64,000 nt of DNA from Paramesorhizobium sp049065735 (GCF_049065735.1 NZ_JBAKHD010000010.1:30829-94828); one strand, 5' to 3'; numbered from the stretch's first letter, positions 28,132 through 37,459 are shown. A program made the numbers and translations. The notes: generated from the letters alone by a model not told the origin.

Positions 28132-29304
28132 ATGCCCGGCCGGACCGATGCCGTGTGGGATGCCGTCATTGTCGGTTCCGGGCCCGCGGGGTCCGCAACC
28201 GCCATCACGCTGGCCGCCTATGGCTGGCATGTGTTGATGGTCGAGAAGCGGGAGGCGAGGGGTTTCAAACTGGGTGAATCCCTGCCGCCGTCCTCGCTCG
28301 GACTGGTCGAGCATTTCCTCGGAGAAATCGGGCAAGAGCAGTCTGCCGGCCTTTTTCGCACGGCGGGAAATATCTCGCTATGGGCGAGCGAGCAGACTGA
28401 AATCGCGGATTTCTTCTTCTCATCGACGGGCCATGGCCTATGCATCGACCGTCTGGCCTTCGACGACGCCCTGCGTGCAAAAGCGGTTGCGGCAGGCGCA
28501 ACCCTGCTTGAGGGCGTGAGCCTCCGTTCCTGCGCGCGCATCGATAACGGTTCTGCCCATTGGCGGCTGACGTTTGCTTCGCCCACGGGCGTACAGCAGG
28601 TGGACGCCCGTTGCCTCGTCGATTGCTCCGGACGGCAGGCCGTCGTGGCAAGGGCGCTCAGCATCCCGGCCCTTCACAATGACGATCGCCTGTTCGCCTA
28701 TGCGCAATGGTTCTCCTGCAGTGGGGAGGACGACGATCGCTACACCAGGATCGAGGCCGCGCCGCATGGCTGGTGGTATACCAACCGCTTGCCGGCCGTG
28801 GATGGACAGACAAGCCGGCGCCTGGTGGTTTTCCATTCGGACAGGGATCTGCCGGCGGCGAGGCTGGCGGCATCGCAACAGGGCTTTGATGAACTTCTCC
28901 AGGACACCAAGCATATCGCGCCCTTGCTCAAGGAGAGGGGCTATCGCGCCTCGGCAGCCATTCGCGGCGCCCCGGCGGGCAGCCAGCGACTGCGGGAATT
29001 CTGCGGTGACGTCTGGATGGCGGTGGGCGACGCGGCGCAGGCCTATGATCCGCTATCGTCGCAAGGCATCGACAAGGCGCTCAAAAGTGGAAGCCATGCC
29101 GGGCACATGATCCATTATGCGTTGGCCGACGACACGCAGAGCATGTCGGCATCGGGCAGCCGCAACGCATTCATCGATCAATATGACGAGCAGCAGCGCC
29201 AGCTCTGGGCCGCGTATGTCTCGCAACGGGACTTTTACTATCGCCTTCAGCCCCGCTGGCTCGACCAGCCGTTCTGGCAGCGCCGGGTGAGGCACACAGG
29301 TTGA
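28132..29304 (+). CDS. LodB/GoxB-like FAD-dependent maturation protein
   Basis: This 390-residue flavoprotein of the tryptophan-halogenase/geranylgeranyl-reductase type has the FAD motif AVIVGSGPAGSATAITLAAYG and a GDAAQAYDPLSSQGIDKAL segment. LodB/GoxB proteins are required to build the tryptophylquinone of the adjacent LodA/GoxA. The ATG at 28132 is preferred over an in-frame GTG at 28123, which would sit too close to any ribosome site; the evidence is weak. It follows the LodA-like gene by 12 bases. Confidence 0.83.
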   Translation: MPGRTDAVWDAVIVGSGPAGSATAITLAAYGWHVLMVEKREARGFKLGESLPPSSLGLVEHFLGEIGQEQSAGLFRTAGNISLWASEQTEIADFFFSSTGHGLCIDRLAFDDALRAKAVAAGATLLEGVSLRSCARIDNGSAHWRLTFASPTGVQQVDARCLVDCSGRQAVVARALSIPALHNDDRLFAYAQWFSCSGEDDDRYTRIEAAPHGWWYTNRLPAVDGQTSRRLVVFHSDRDLPAARLAASQQGFDELLQDTKHIAPLLKERGYRASAAIRGAPAGSQRLREFCGDVWMAVGDAAQAYDPLSSQGIDKALKSGSHAGHMIHYALADDTQSMSASGSRNAFIDQYDEQQRQLWAAYVSQRDFYYRLQPRWLDQPFWQRRVRHTG

Positions 29305-29340
29305 AAATGCGGGCAAACCCGTTATATAGCCCCCTTGAAA

Positions 29341-29403
29341 GTGAGGACGACCTCCCCCGTTTATCGGGCTCGTTTGCTCGGGACGACCCGAGCTTTCCGG
29401 AGG
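29341..29403 (+). ncRNA. guanidine-II (mini-ykkC) riboswitch
   Basis: Two hairpins each present the loop ACGA closed by GG..CC: GAGG-ACGA-CCTC at 29343-29354 and GCTCGGG-ACGA-CCCGAGC at 29376-29393. Paired hairpins with ACGR loops are the defining feature of mini-ykkC/guanidine-II riboswitches, in which guanidinium makes the loops kiss and frees the ribosome site. Here the ribosome site GGAGG (29399-29403) begins 5 bases after the second hairpin and lies 7 bases before the start codon of the PACE-type gene. The linker between hairpins is 21 bases. Confidence 0.85.
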
Positions 29404-29410
29404 TTGGAAA

Positions 29411-29854
29411 ATGCGCTCCGTCAGCGACCGTATCCGTCACGCACTCAGCTTTGAAATCATCGGACTCCTGCTCGTCACGCCGCTTGGCGCGCTGGCGTTT
29501 CACATGCCTATGCATGATATCGGCATGGTCAGCCTCGTCAGCGCGACGATCGCGACGACATGGAATTTCGTCTATAATTATCTGTTCGACGTGGTCCTTC
29601 AGCGCCTTTCGGGGACTACCGAGAAGGGCGCTTTCATGCGCGTTTTCCACGCGGTCTTGTTCGAGAGCGGCCTTCTGGTCGTGCTGATGCCGTTCATCGC
29701 CTGGTATCTTGGCGTATCGTTCTGGCAGGCCTTCATCATGGATGTCTCATTCGCGCTTTTCTATATGGGCTACGCTTTCGTGTTCAATTGGGCTTACGAC
29801 CGGATCTTTCCGCTGCCCGAGTGGAAGAATAAAGCCGTGCCGCAGGCTGAGTAG
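29411..29854 (+). CDS. PACE-family efflux transporter, riboswitch-controlled
   Basis: This 147-residue inner-membrane protein has four transmembrane helices and the tandem bacterial transmembrane-pair architecture of PACE (AceI-like) proteins. The two halves share the pattern E-x(n)-...-TWNFVYNYLFD and ...-YAFVFNWAYDRIFP, a conserved W-N-x-x-(Y/F)-N / N-W-x-(Y/F)-D feature of the family. An acidic residue in the first helix (SFEIIGLLL, Glu15) is the likely proton/substrate site. PACE proteins export chlorhexidine, biocides and short diamines. The upstream guanidine-II riboswitch suggests guanidinium or a related compound as inducer and perhaps substrate. Confidence 0.88.
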   Translation: MRSVSDRIRHALSFEIIGLLLVTPLGALAFHMPMHDIGMVSLVSATIATTWNFVYNYLFDVVLQRLSGTTEKGAFMRVFHAVLFESGLLVVLMPFIAWYLGVSFWQAFIMDVSFALFYMGYAFVFNWAYDRIFPLPEWKNKAVPQAE

Positions 29855-29884
29855 ACCAAACCTGCAGCACGCCGTCCGCGACGC

Positions 29885-30487
29885 TTACCCCTCCGGCGTC
29901 GGCTCGCCCAGCGAAAGCATCAGACGGTTGGCCCAGTTGAAGAAGGCCGCGCCGTGGATGACGTCGGAGATTTCCTCGTCCGTCAGCCCGGCATTGCGCA
30001 GCCGCGCCACGTGATCCCGGTCGAAGGCGGGCGGGGTCGCGGTTAGGGCGGCTGAAGCGGCGACGACCGCGTTCCAACGCTCGCCAAGGTCCGTCTCGAC
30101 GCCTTCGTCGAGCAGGCGCTGCACGTCCTCGTGCCGCTTGGAGTGGTGCGAGGCGAAGCGCGAATGCACCGAGGCGCAGAAAATGCAGCCATTGAGGCGG
30201 GAAGCCGCCGTTGCCGCCAGCTCCCTCTCCGCGCGCGGAAGGCCATCGGCGGTGTTATAGAAGATGTCCTTGTCGGTCTTCGTGCGCGCTTCCAGAATGT
30301 CCGGATCGCGGGCAAGCAGCATGAAATAGGGCGACTTGACGCGGGCGGGGTCGACGAGCGCGGTGCGGTGGCGGTCGGTCAGGTCCTCTTCGGCAAGCGG
30401 CGTCAGCCATGGCGTCCAGCCGATATTGGCTTGCGTGAAACTATCAGGCGCGTTTTCGACTGCCGGTTCGATTGTTGTTTCGGTCAT
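29885..30487 (-). CDS. alkylhydroperoxidase domain protein, Avi_7169 family (CMD/AhpD-like)
   Basis: This 200-residue protein of the carboxymuconolactone-decarboxylase/AhpD superfamily contains the redox-type motif CIFCASVHSRF (Cys-x-x-Cys with a following His), as in AhpD-like peroxidases. It is the last gene of a cluster on the minus strand with a second CMD protein, a luciferase-like monooxygenase and a peptide-type importer. That assembly is conserved in many soil bacteria and enterics, but its substrate is not established to my knowledge. Confidence 0.8.
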   Translation of the reverse strand: MTETTIEPAVENAPDSFTQANIGWTPWLTPLAEEDLTDRHRTALVDPARVKSPYFMLLARDPDILEARTKTDKDIFYNTADGLPRAERELAATAASRLNGCIFCASVHSRFASHHSKRHEDVQRLLDEGVETDLGERWNAVVAASAALTATPPAFDRDHVARLRNAGLTDEEISDVIHGAAFFNWANRLMLSLGEPTPEG

Positions 30488-30496
30488 GGCTCTCTC

Positions 30497-31093
30497 TCAG
30501 GCGTCGGCGAGGACCTTCAGCCCGCTGACGACGCGAAGCTGGAAGGCGAGGAAGGAAACGAGTTGCGACAGCGTGACGATGCCGGTGGTAGTCCACCCCG
30601 CGTCGAGCAGCTTTTGCAAGCGTGCGGGATTGGCGTCGCGGGGATGGAAGACCAGGAGATGGCTATGCTCCAGCGCCGCCGCGAGGCGCTCTTCGACAAT
30701 GGCCCGCTCTTTTCCGGCAACCGAGAAGGCAAGGCCCGGCTTGTTCTCGGCTGAGAGCGGGCCGGCAGGATAATCGCCGTAAGGCCCGGTCGTTGCGGCC
30801 TCATCGGCGAGAACGGTGACGATATCCGCCAGCGGCGTTCCATCGGGCAGCGCCCTGAGCTTTCCTGCATAAAATTCCGCCGCCTCACGCTGTCCATGCA
30901 GAAGCGAGACGAACAGCGCCACTGCGAAACGCTCCGCAAGCGTCACATCGCTGGGTGAGACGGGCTCGAACAGCGCGTTCCAGCTCGCCTGCGCGTTCGC
31001 CTTTGTGATGGGACGGCGGGCGCGCAGCGCCTCGAGCGGCGAGGCGGCATCGACGCCGGCCAGATGGTCTATGATATCAGCATGTTCACTCAT
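30497..31093 (-). CDS. CMD domain protein, Avi_7170 family
   Basis: This 198-residue AhpD/CMD-superfamily protein (LAERFAVALFVSLLHGQREAA...) lacks a CxxC motif, so it is probably not an active peroxidase by itself and may pair with the adjacent Avi_7169-like protein. It lies 9 bases upstream of that gene and 10 bases after the monooxygenase gene, in the same operon. Confidence 0.78.
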   Translation of the reverse strand: MSEHADIIDHLAGVDAASPLEALRARRPITKANAQASWNALFEPVSPSDVTLAERFAVALFVSLLHGQREAAEFYAGKLRALPDGTPLADIVTVLADEAATTGPYGDYPAGPLSAENKPGLAFSVAGKERAIVEERLAAALEHSHLLVFHPRDANPARLQKLLDAGWTTTGIVTLSQLVSFLAFQLRVVSGLKVLADA

Positions 31094-31103
31094 GATTGCA
31101 CTT

Positions 31104-32141
31104 TCATTCTGCCGCCGCGAGGCGGGATGGAGATTGTTTGTGCCAGCCCAGCGCCGGGGCGACGTACCGGGCCGTCAGCTCGATGGAACGCAGGATGTCC
31201 TCATGCAGCGGGTCGATGGAATGGACCTGGAAGACGATATCCGTGCTCCTCGCCAGCGCCGTATCCTGTTTCAGCGAGGCGATGACGTCGTCAGGCGTGC
31301 CGACATGGCTGTCGAGGGCGCGGATCAGGTCTTCGACCGTCCGGCCCGGAATGCGATGACCGAGCGCGGCGAATTTATCGGCGACGCGCGTCAGCCCCGC
31401 TTCGGCGAGTTGCAGGGCGCGTTTGCGATCTTCCGCGACGAAAAGGCTGCGCGAGCCGAGAATGCGCGGCGCGCGGCCATCGGGAAGCGCGGCGAGATAG
31501 GCGTCGATGATCGGGTTCTGAATGTCCCACAGCGTCGCGTCCGGCTGATCGGCGGGGCGCGGCTGCGTGCGCGACAGCATCAGCCCGTCGCCGCTTGCGC
31601 CCGCCAGTCTGGAACCGGTGGCGGAGAAGGTGGCAAGCCATATGCGGTTCAAAAGATGCGGGGCAGAGGGATAGACCCGGTTGCCGCCACCAAGATCATG
31701 CCCGGCCCAGCCGTCACGCACGATTTTGAGATTATTCGCGTAGACTTCGCCGCGCTTGTCCGCGTCGATGCCGAAGGCCTCGAAGGATTCCCGAGTGCCC
31801 CCGGTGCCGAACCCGACTTCGAGGCGCCCGCCCGAGAGAAGGTCGAGAACGGCGGTGTCTTCCGCCACGCGGATGGCGTTTTCCATGGAGAGGGTGATGA
31901 CGCCCGTACCGAGCCGAATGGTCGAGGTGCGCGCCGCGACAGAGCTAAGGAAAACCGCTGGCGAAGGGAGACCGCCCTCATCGGCATGGAAATGGTGCTG
32001 CGCGATCCAGGCGCTGTCGAAGCCCTGTGCTTCGGCGTGGCCGATCTGTTCCGCCGCCAGCCGGTAGCGCTCGCCGGGTTCGGCGTCATCGAGAAGACGG
32101 GTGAAAAAGCCGAGGCGTTTTTGCCCTGATGTTTCGGACAT
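31104..32141 (-). CDS. luciferase-like FMN-dependent monooxygenase, KPN_01858 family
   Basis: This 345-residue bacterial-luciferase-type TIM barrel (SAWIAQHHFHADEGGLPSPAVFLS, RLGTGVITLSMENAIRVAEDTAVLDLLSGGR) uses reduced flavin and O2. Start MSETSGQKR is chosen because AGGA lies 7-8 bases upstream. Together with the neighbouring CMD proteins and importer it forms a putative oxidative catabolic module; the substrate is unknown. Confidence 0.83.
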   Translation of the reverse strand: MSETSGQKRLGFFTRLLDDAEPGERYRLAAEQIGHAEAQGFDSAWIAQHHFHADEGGLPSPAVFLSSVAARTSTIRLGTGVITLSMENAIRVAEDTAVLDLLSGGRLEVGFGTGGTRESFEAFGIDADKRGEVYANNLKIVRDGWAGHDLGGGNRVYPSAPHLLNRIWLATFSATGSRLAGASGDGLMLSRTQPRPADQPDATLWDIQNPIIDAYLAALPDGRAPRILGSRSLFVAEDRKRALQLAEAGLTRVADKFAALGHRIPGRTVEDLIRALDSHVGTPDDVIASLKQDTALARSTDIVFQVHSIDPLHEDILRSIELTARYVAPALGWHKQSPSRLAAAE

Positions 32142-32145
32142 GATC

Positions 32146-33765
32146 TTATCCTGCTGTTGCAATCGGGTGGGGGAATTTCTTGCCCGGAATGGCGTCGATC
32201 AGCTCGCGCGTGTAATCGCTCGCGGGGTTCTGGAAGATCTGTTCCACCGGGCCATATTCGACCTGCCGCCCGCTTCTCAGCACCGACACGGTGTCGGCAA
32301 TCTGGCGGACGACGGCGAGGTCGTGGGAGACGAAGAGGTAGGTGAGGCCGAGGTCGCGCTGCAATTCCGCAAGCAGCGCGAGGATTTGCGCCTGTACGGT
32401 GACATCCAGGGCGGAAACCGCTTCATCGAGGATCACCACTTTCGGCTTCAGCACCAGCGCGCGGGCAATGGCGACACGCTGGCGCTGCCCGCCCGAGAGC
32501 GCATGGGGCCGCCGTTCCAAGGCTGCTTTCGGCAGGCCGACCCGGTCGATGATCGCCTCGACGCGCGCGCGGCGCTCCGCCTTGGGCGTGGGCTCGAAAT
32601 TGAGCAGCGGCTCCTCGACGATGGAAAACACGCTTTGGCGCGGATCGAGCGAGCCGAACGGGTTCTGGTAGACGAGCTGGACCGAGCGGCGGAACTGCCG
32701 CAGGCTCTCGCGCTTGAGATCGCCGACATCGAGATTTTCGACCGTGATCCTGCCGCTATCCGGTTTCTGGAAACCGGCGATGGCGCGGATGGTCGTGGTC
32801 TTGCCGGAGCCGGATTCGCCGACAATGGCGTGCGTCGTACCGCGCGGTACGGTGAAGGAGACATCGTCCACCGCGCGGAAGCTGCTGTTTCCAATGCGGA
32901 ATTCCTGCACGAGATTGGAAACCGTGACCGCCTCGCCGGGAGCAGCATTGAGGGGCGTAACGCGCGGTACGGCTGGAGCTAGGGAAGGTGCGTCCGATAA
33001 CAAACGGCGCGTATAGGCGTTCTGTGGCGCGGCGAGGATGTCGGCGGTGCGGCCCTGTTCCTGAATGCGGCCGTTCTGCAGGACGATCAGCCGGTCGGAC
33101 CGGTCGGCGGCGACGCCGAGATCATGGGTGACGAACAGGACCGCGGTTCCGTATTCGCGGCGTAAGTTGTCGATCAAATCGAGAATGTGCTTTTGCACCG
33201 TTACGTCGAGTGCTGATGTCGGCTCGTCGGCAATGATGAGCGCCGGGCGCAGCGCCACGGCGATGGCGATCAACACGCGCTGGCGCATGCCGCCGGAAAG
33301 CTCGTGCGGATATTGGCGCACGCGCAATTCGGGCTGCGGCAGGCCGACATGGCGCAGAAGCGCGACGGCCTCGGCATAGGCGTCCTTGCCCGTGGCGCGG
33401 CCATGGATTTTCAGGATTTCCGCCACTTGCGCGCCGATGGTAAGCACCGGATTGAGCGAGTTCGACGGGTCTTGCGGCACGAGGCTCACCACCGCGCCGC
33501 GGATGGCATTGAGCCGCTTTTGGCTCCATCCAGCGATATCGGTTCCGTTGAGGCGGATCGCGCCTTTCTCGATCCGGCCATTTTCCGGCAACAGGCCGAT
33601 GATCGCCTGCGCGGTCGAGGTCTTGCCCGAGCCGCTTTCGCCCACCAGAGCCACCACCTCGCCGGGGGCGACAGTGAATGAAACGTCATGCACCACGCGG
33701 GTGAATCCGCTACCATCGCCATAGGCGACATGGAGGCCGGAGACTTCGAGAACCGGAGCGGTCAT
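32146..33765 (-). CDS. peptide-type ABC transporter, fused DppD-DppF ATP-binding protein
   Basis: This 539-residue protein carries two complete ABC ATPase domains in tandem. Each has Walker A GESGSGKT, signature LSGG(M/Q)RQRV and a Walker B (LIIADEPTSALD in the first, VVILDEAVSALD in the second). This DppDF/GsiA-type fusion powers uptake of peptides or similar solutes. Start MTAPVLEVSG overlaps the preceding permease stop by four bases. The next gene downstream begins 5 bases after its stop. Confidence 0.9.
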   Translation of the reverse strand: MTAPVLEVSGLHVAYGDGSGFTRVVHDVSFTVAPGEVVALVGESGSGKTSTAQAIIGLLPENGRIEKGAIRLNGTDIAGWSQKRLNAIRGAVVSLVPQDPSNSLNPVLTIGAQVAEILKIHGRATGKDAYAEAVALLRHVGLPQPELRVRQYPHELSGGMRQRVLIAIAVALRPALIIADEPTSALDVTVQKHILDLIDNLRREYGTAVLFVTHDLGVAADRSDRLIVLQNGRIQEQGRTADILAAPQNAYTRRLLSDAPSLAPAVPRVTPLNAAPGEAVTVSNLVQEFRIGNSSFRAVDDVSFTVPRGTTHAIVGESGSGKTTTIRAIAGFQKPDSGRITVENLDVGDLKRESLRQFRRSVQLVYQNPFGSLDPRQSVFSIVEEPLLNFEPTPKAERRARVEAIIDRVGLPKAALERRPHALSGGQRQRVAIARALVLKPKVVILDEAVSALDVTVQAQILALLAELQRDLGLTYLFVSHDLAVVRQIADTVSVLRSGRQVEYGPVEQIFQNPASDYTRELIDAIPGKKFPHPIATAG

Positions 33766-34646
33766 GATTGCCTCCCGATGGAGCGGCTGATGCGGTTGGC
33801 GGAAAGCACAACGGCGACGACCACGAGGCCGGGAATGGCGGTGAGCCACCAGGAGGTCGCGACATAATTGCGTCCCTCCGCGATCAGAAGCCCCCATTCC
33901 GGCGTCGGCGGCGGTGCGCCGTAGCCGAGGAAGCCGAGGGTCGAGATTTGCAGGATGGCCCAGCCGAACTGCACCGCCGCATAGGCGATGACCGAGGTGA
34001 GCGAATTCGGCAGGATGTGCCGCCAGAGGACGCTGAGGAATGTGCCGCCGCTGCCGAAAGCGGCCTCGACGAATTCGGCGCGCCTGACGCGGATCACCTC
34101 CGAGCGCGTGAGACGGGCAAAACCGGCGATGGCCGTCGCTCCGACCGCGATGGCGACATTGAGGGTGCCGAAGCCGGTGAGAATGATGATGCTGAGCGAG
34201 AGGAGCAGCGTGGGGATGGCGAGGAGCACATCGACCGCGCGCATGATGATATCGTCGACGCGCCCGCCGGTGGAACCCGCAATGAGCCCCAGCAGGATAC
34301 CGCCCGCAAAGCCGACGCCGACAGCCGCCAGTGCGCCGGAGAGCGAATGCACCGCCCCATAGACGATGCGGGCATAGAGATCGCGGCCAAGCGAATCCGT
34401 GCCGAGCAGGTGAAGGCTGCTGGGCGGTTTCAATTGTCCGCCTGGGACGCTCTGCAACGGGTCGTAGCTGGTGAAGAGGCTGGGGACGATGGCCCAAAGT
34501 AGCACTGTCGCCAGAATGAACCATGCGACGGCGAGGCCGGGCTGGAACTTCCCGGCGCGCGCGAGGAAGGATCTGCGGCCGGGGAGATGGGCTAAATCAT
34601 CTTTTACGGCTGGAAAACCGGAACCGAGGGTCTCTAAGCTGCTCAT
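33762..34646 (-). CDS. peptide-type ABC transporter permease (DppC type)
   Basis: This 294-residue membrane protein has the DppC features: an N-terminal helix, LLGTDSLGRDLYARIVYGA before the membrane core, and the EAA loop EFVEAAFGSGGTFLSVLWRHILPN. The start overlaps the DppB-type gene's stop by four bases. Confidence 0.9.
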   Translation of the reverse strand: MSSLETLGSGFPAVKDDLAHLPGRRSFLARAGKFQPGLAVAWFILATVLLWAIVPSLFTSYDPLQSVPGGQLKPPSSLHLLGTDSLGRDLYARIVYGAVHSLSGALAAVGVGFAGGILLGLIAGSTGGRVDDIIMRAVDVLLAIPTLLLSLSIIILTGFGTLNVAIAVGATAIAGFARLTRSEVIRVRRAEFVEAAFGSGGTFLSVLWRHILPNSLTSVIAYAAVQFGWAILQISTLGFLGYGAPPPTPEWGLLIAEGRNYVATSWWLTAIPGLVVVAVVLSANRISRSIGRQS

Positions 34647-35587
34647 GATCTTGCTCCCGTGGCGCTTTTCAGGCGCGGATCGAGAAAGGGATAGGCGAGG
34701 TCCACCGCCAGATTGACGAGCACAAAGACGGCGGCGCAGAAGACGACGATGGCCTGCAGGACCGCGACATCCTGATTGTTGACCGCATTCACGGTGAGGC
34801 TGCCGATGCCGTTGAGACCGAAGACGGTTTCGGTGACGACCGCGCCCGCCAGCAATTCGCCGAAGAGCACGCCCGCGACAGTGAGGACGGGAAGAACGGC
34901 GTTGCGCGCCACATGCATCCACAGCACGCGCAGGCGTGACGCGCCCTTGGCCCGCGCCACCGCCACGAAGGGCCTTGTTTCGATCTCATCGAGATTGTGG
35001 ATCAGGATTTGCGCCAGCGGCGCGGAGATCGGCACCGCCAGCGCCAGCACCGGCAGGATCAGGCTTTCCCACGGGCCGGGATTGATGACGGAGACGAGCT
35101 TCAGCCGGAAGGAAAAGATCTGGATCAGCATGATGCCGAGCCAGAAAACCGGCACGGAAATGAAAAGCGGCGGCAGCGACTGGACGAAGTTACGCAGCCA
35201 GCGGAAGGGCAAGGTAGAAGAGAGGAAGGCAATCAGTCCGGCGAGAAGAACCGCGGCAGCGAAGCCGAGAAAAGCAAGCTTCAGCGTGGCCGGAATATTG
35301 GTGGCAAGCTGGGCGGAAACCGGCACGCCCGCCTGTATCGAATAGCCGAACTGCCCTTGCAGGAAATTAGCCAGCGAGTGAACATATTGCGTGATGACTG
35401 GCGTATCGGAGGCATAGGCGGCGCGGATGTCGGCGATCTGTTCGGGGCTGAGACCATATTCCGGGTTGAGGAACTTGATCAACACCGCATCACCCGGCAA
35501 AGCCCGCAGGAGGATGAAGGACAGCGTGAACGCCGCCCAGAGCACGATGACGGCCTGTCCTATCCGGGAAAGAACATATTTCGCCAT
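34643..35587 (-). CDS. peptide-type ABC transporter permease (DppB type)
   Basis: This 314-residue permease with six membrane segments begins YVLSRIGQAVIVLWAAFTLSF, the usual DppB N-terminus, and has the loop FVAVARAKGASRLRVLWMHVARN that contacts the ATPase. It lies 62 bases downstream of the binding-protein gene. Confidence 0.9.
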   Translation of the reverse strand: MAKYVLSRIGQAVIVLWAAFTLSFILLRALPGDAVLIKFLNPEYGLSPEQIADIRAAYASDTPVITQYVHSLANFLQGQFGYSIQAGVPVSAQLATNIPATLKLAFLGFAAAVLLAGLIAFLSSTLPFRWLRNFVQSLPPLFISVPVFWLGIMLIQIFSFRLKLVSVINPGPWESLILPVLALAVPISAPLAQILIHNLDEIETRPFVAVARAKGASRLRVLWMHVARNAVLPVLTVAGVLFGELLAGAVVTETVFGLNGIGSLTVNAVNNQDVAVLQAIVVFCAAVFVLVNLAVDLAYPFLDPRLKSATGARS

Positions 35588-35649
35588 GCTGTTGCCTCCT
35601 TATTGCCACGATTGGCCCCGCCATCAGCACCGATAGCGGGGCTTAAACC

Positions 35650-37278
35650 CTACTTTTCCAGCCAAACGCTGTAGAAACTCGGACGTCCGACCGCCTCGAA
35701 AGCGACGCCCTTGACATAGGGTGCGCCGGCATAGACCTGCGGCTCCTCGAAGATCGGGATCGCATAGGCCTGATCGAGCACATAGGCCTGAACGTCATCG
35801 ACCAGCTTCAGACGCTTCTCGCGGTTGGGTTCCGAGGCGATGCCGTCGAGCAGCGCGTTCAGCTTCTCATCCGCAAAACTCTGTACCTTGTCGCTGCCGC
35901 CATCCTTCTGGCGCAGCACGTCGCGGTTCTTCGGGTGGTACTGGCTCTTGATCACATCAGGGTCAGCGCGGCCCACCATGGCGGGCGAAACGGGCGTCTT
36001 CTGCGGGTCCAGATCGTCGATGGTGCGGCTGCCTGCATCGCCTGCCAGCACGTTGAGCTTGACGCCCACTTTTTCCCATTGCTGGGCGAGAAGCTGGAGC
36101 GTCGCGCGGTTCTGCGGCTGCGGCGGGGATTCATAGGCCGTCAGGATGAGCTTCCTGCCGTCCTTTTCGCGGATGCCGTCAGGCCCCGGCTTGTAGCCGG
36201 CCTCGTCAAGCAGCGCCTTGGCTTTTTCGAGGTCGAAGCCGAGCTTCCCGGACTGGTCCGTATAGCCGATCGCATTCGAAGCGATGATCGAAGTCGCGCG
36301 CGGATAATTTTCAGAGAACAGCGTGGCGATGATCTCGCCGCTGTTGGTGGCATGGAGCAGCGCCTGGCGCACCTTCACATCGGTCACCAGCGCGTTATCC
36401 GGACGGAACACCACGCTGTTGTTCACGCCGCGTGTCGGGGCGGCATAGATGGGGAAGCCCTGCGCCTTCACCTGCGGCTCATCATAGGCCTGGATCTGGC
36501 GGATGAAATCGGCCTGCCCCGCCAGCAGCGCGCCGATGCGCACGCTGTCCTCGCCGGTGATGATATATTTGATACCGTCGAGATAAGCGCGGCCCTGATG
36601 GGATAAGGATCTGGGACCCCAGTTATAATCCTCGCGCGCCTTCAGCGTCAGCTCCTTGCCGAGCGTTTCGCTGTCCACCACGAACGGGCCGGAACCGATG
36701 ATCTTGGTCGCATCGCCCAGTTCCGTAAACGGCCGTTCCAGCGTCTTCGGCGAAACGAGGCCGGAACCGATGACCGATGTTCCCTGCAGGAACCCGGGAG
36801 ATGACTTCTTGAAGTAGAACTTGACGGTGAGCGGATCGATGACTTCGCTGCGGTCGTAATTGTTGACGACTTCGGAGACCGGATATTTCAGCTCCTTGTT
36901 GCCTCGACCATAGACGTCAAAATTCTTCGCCACCGCCGCAGCGTCGAGCGGCGTGCCGTCCGAGAAAGTCACCCCCGGACGGATTTTGAAAGTGTATTCC
37001 GTAGCGTCCGCATTGACCTCCCAGGATTCGGCGATCCACGGCTCGATCTCCAACGTCCTAGGGTTCTGCCAGGTCAGCTTGTCGGTGATCTGGTTGAGGA
37101 CGCCGCCATTGGGATAGAACCCGCCTGCCGGCGGATAGAGATTGGTATGGGCCAGCGGCTCCAGATAGATAAGCGTCCCGCCCTTCACGGGCTCCTGCGC
37201 TCTGGCGCCTGACAGCGCAAGGCTGGCGGCAGCGATTGCGGCGAAACCGATACCGGTGAAATAGCGCGATCGTTTCAT
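35650..37278 (-). CDS. peptide-type substrate-binding protein, TIGR04028/KPN_01854 family
   Basis: This is a 542-residue periplasmic receptor of solute-binding family 5, with a signal peptide ending ALSGARA/QEP. The family features GGTLIYLEPL and YTFKIRPGVTFSDGTPLDAAAVAKNFD are present. Binding proteins of this subfamily typically travel with the luciferase-like and CMD genes found downstream here, which supports one pathway from uptake to oxidation. It is the first gene of the seven-gene minus-strand operon. Confidence 0.86.
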   Translation of the reverse strand: MKRSRYFTGIGFAAIAAASLALSGARAQEPVKGGTLIYLEPLAHTNLYPPAGGFYPNGGVLNQITDKLTWQNPRTLEIEPWIAESWEVNADATEYTFKIRPGVTFSDGTPLDAAAVAKNFDVYGRGNKELKYPVSEVVNNYDRSEVIDPLTVKFYFKKSSPGFLQGTSVIGSGLVSPKTLERPFTELGDATKIIGSGPFVVDSETLGKELTLKAREDYNWGPRSLSHQGRAYLDGIKYIITGEDSVRIGALLAGQADFIRQIQAYDEPQVKAQGFPIYAAPTRGVNNSVVFRPDNALVTDVKVRQALLHATNSGEIIATLFSENYPRATSIIASNAIGYTDQSGKLGFDLEKAKALLDEAGYKPGPDGIREKDGRKLILTAYESPPQPQNRATLQLLAQQWEKVGVKLNVLAGDAGSRTIDDLDPQKTPVSPAMVGRADPDVIKSQYHPKNRDVLRQKDGGSDKVQSFADEKLNALLDGIASEPNREKRLKLVDDVQAYVLDQAYAIPIFEEPQVYAGAPYVKGVAFEAVGRPSFYSVWLEK

Positions 37279-37459
37279 GAATACCCTCGAATTTTCAATT
37301 CCTGAAAGGGTATTCCTTTGCCCTCTGCGGGCAATCAGCCGGGGTAAATTACTCTTCCAATTTAAGAATGCGAGTTAGCAATTTTGTTTAATTTCCCGCC
37401 GTTGAATGAAAGGCGGCTAAAAGACCCCTCTAGGCCCTTACCGTCGATACCCTCAGATG

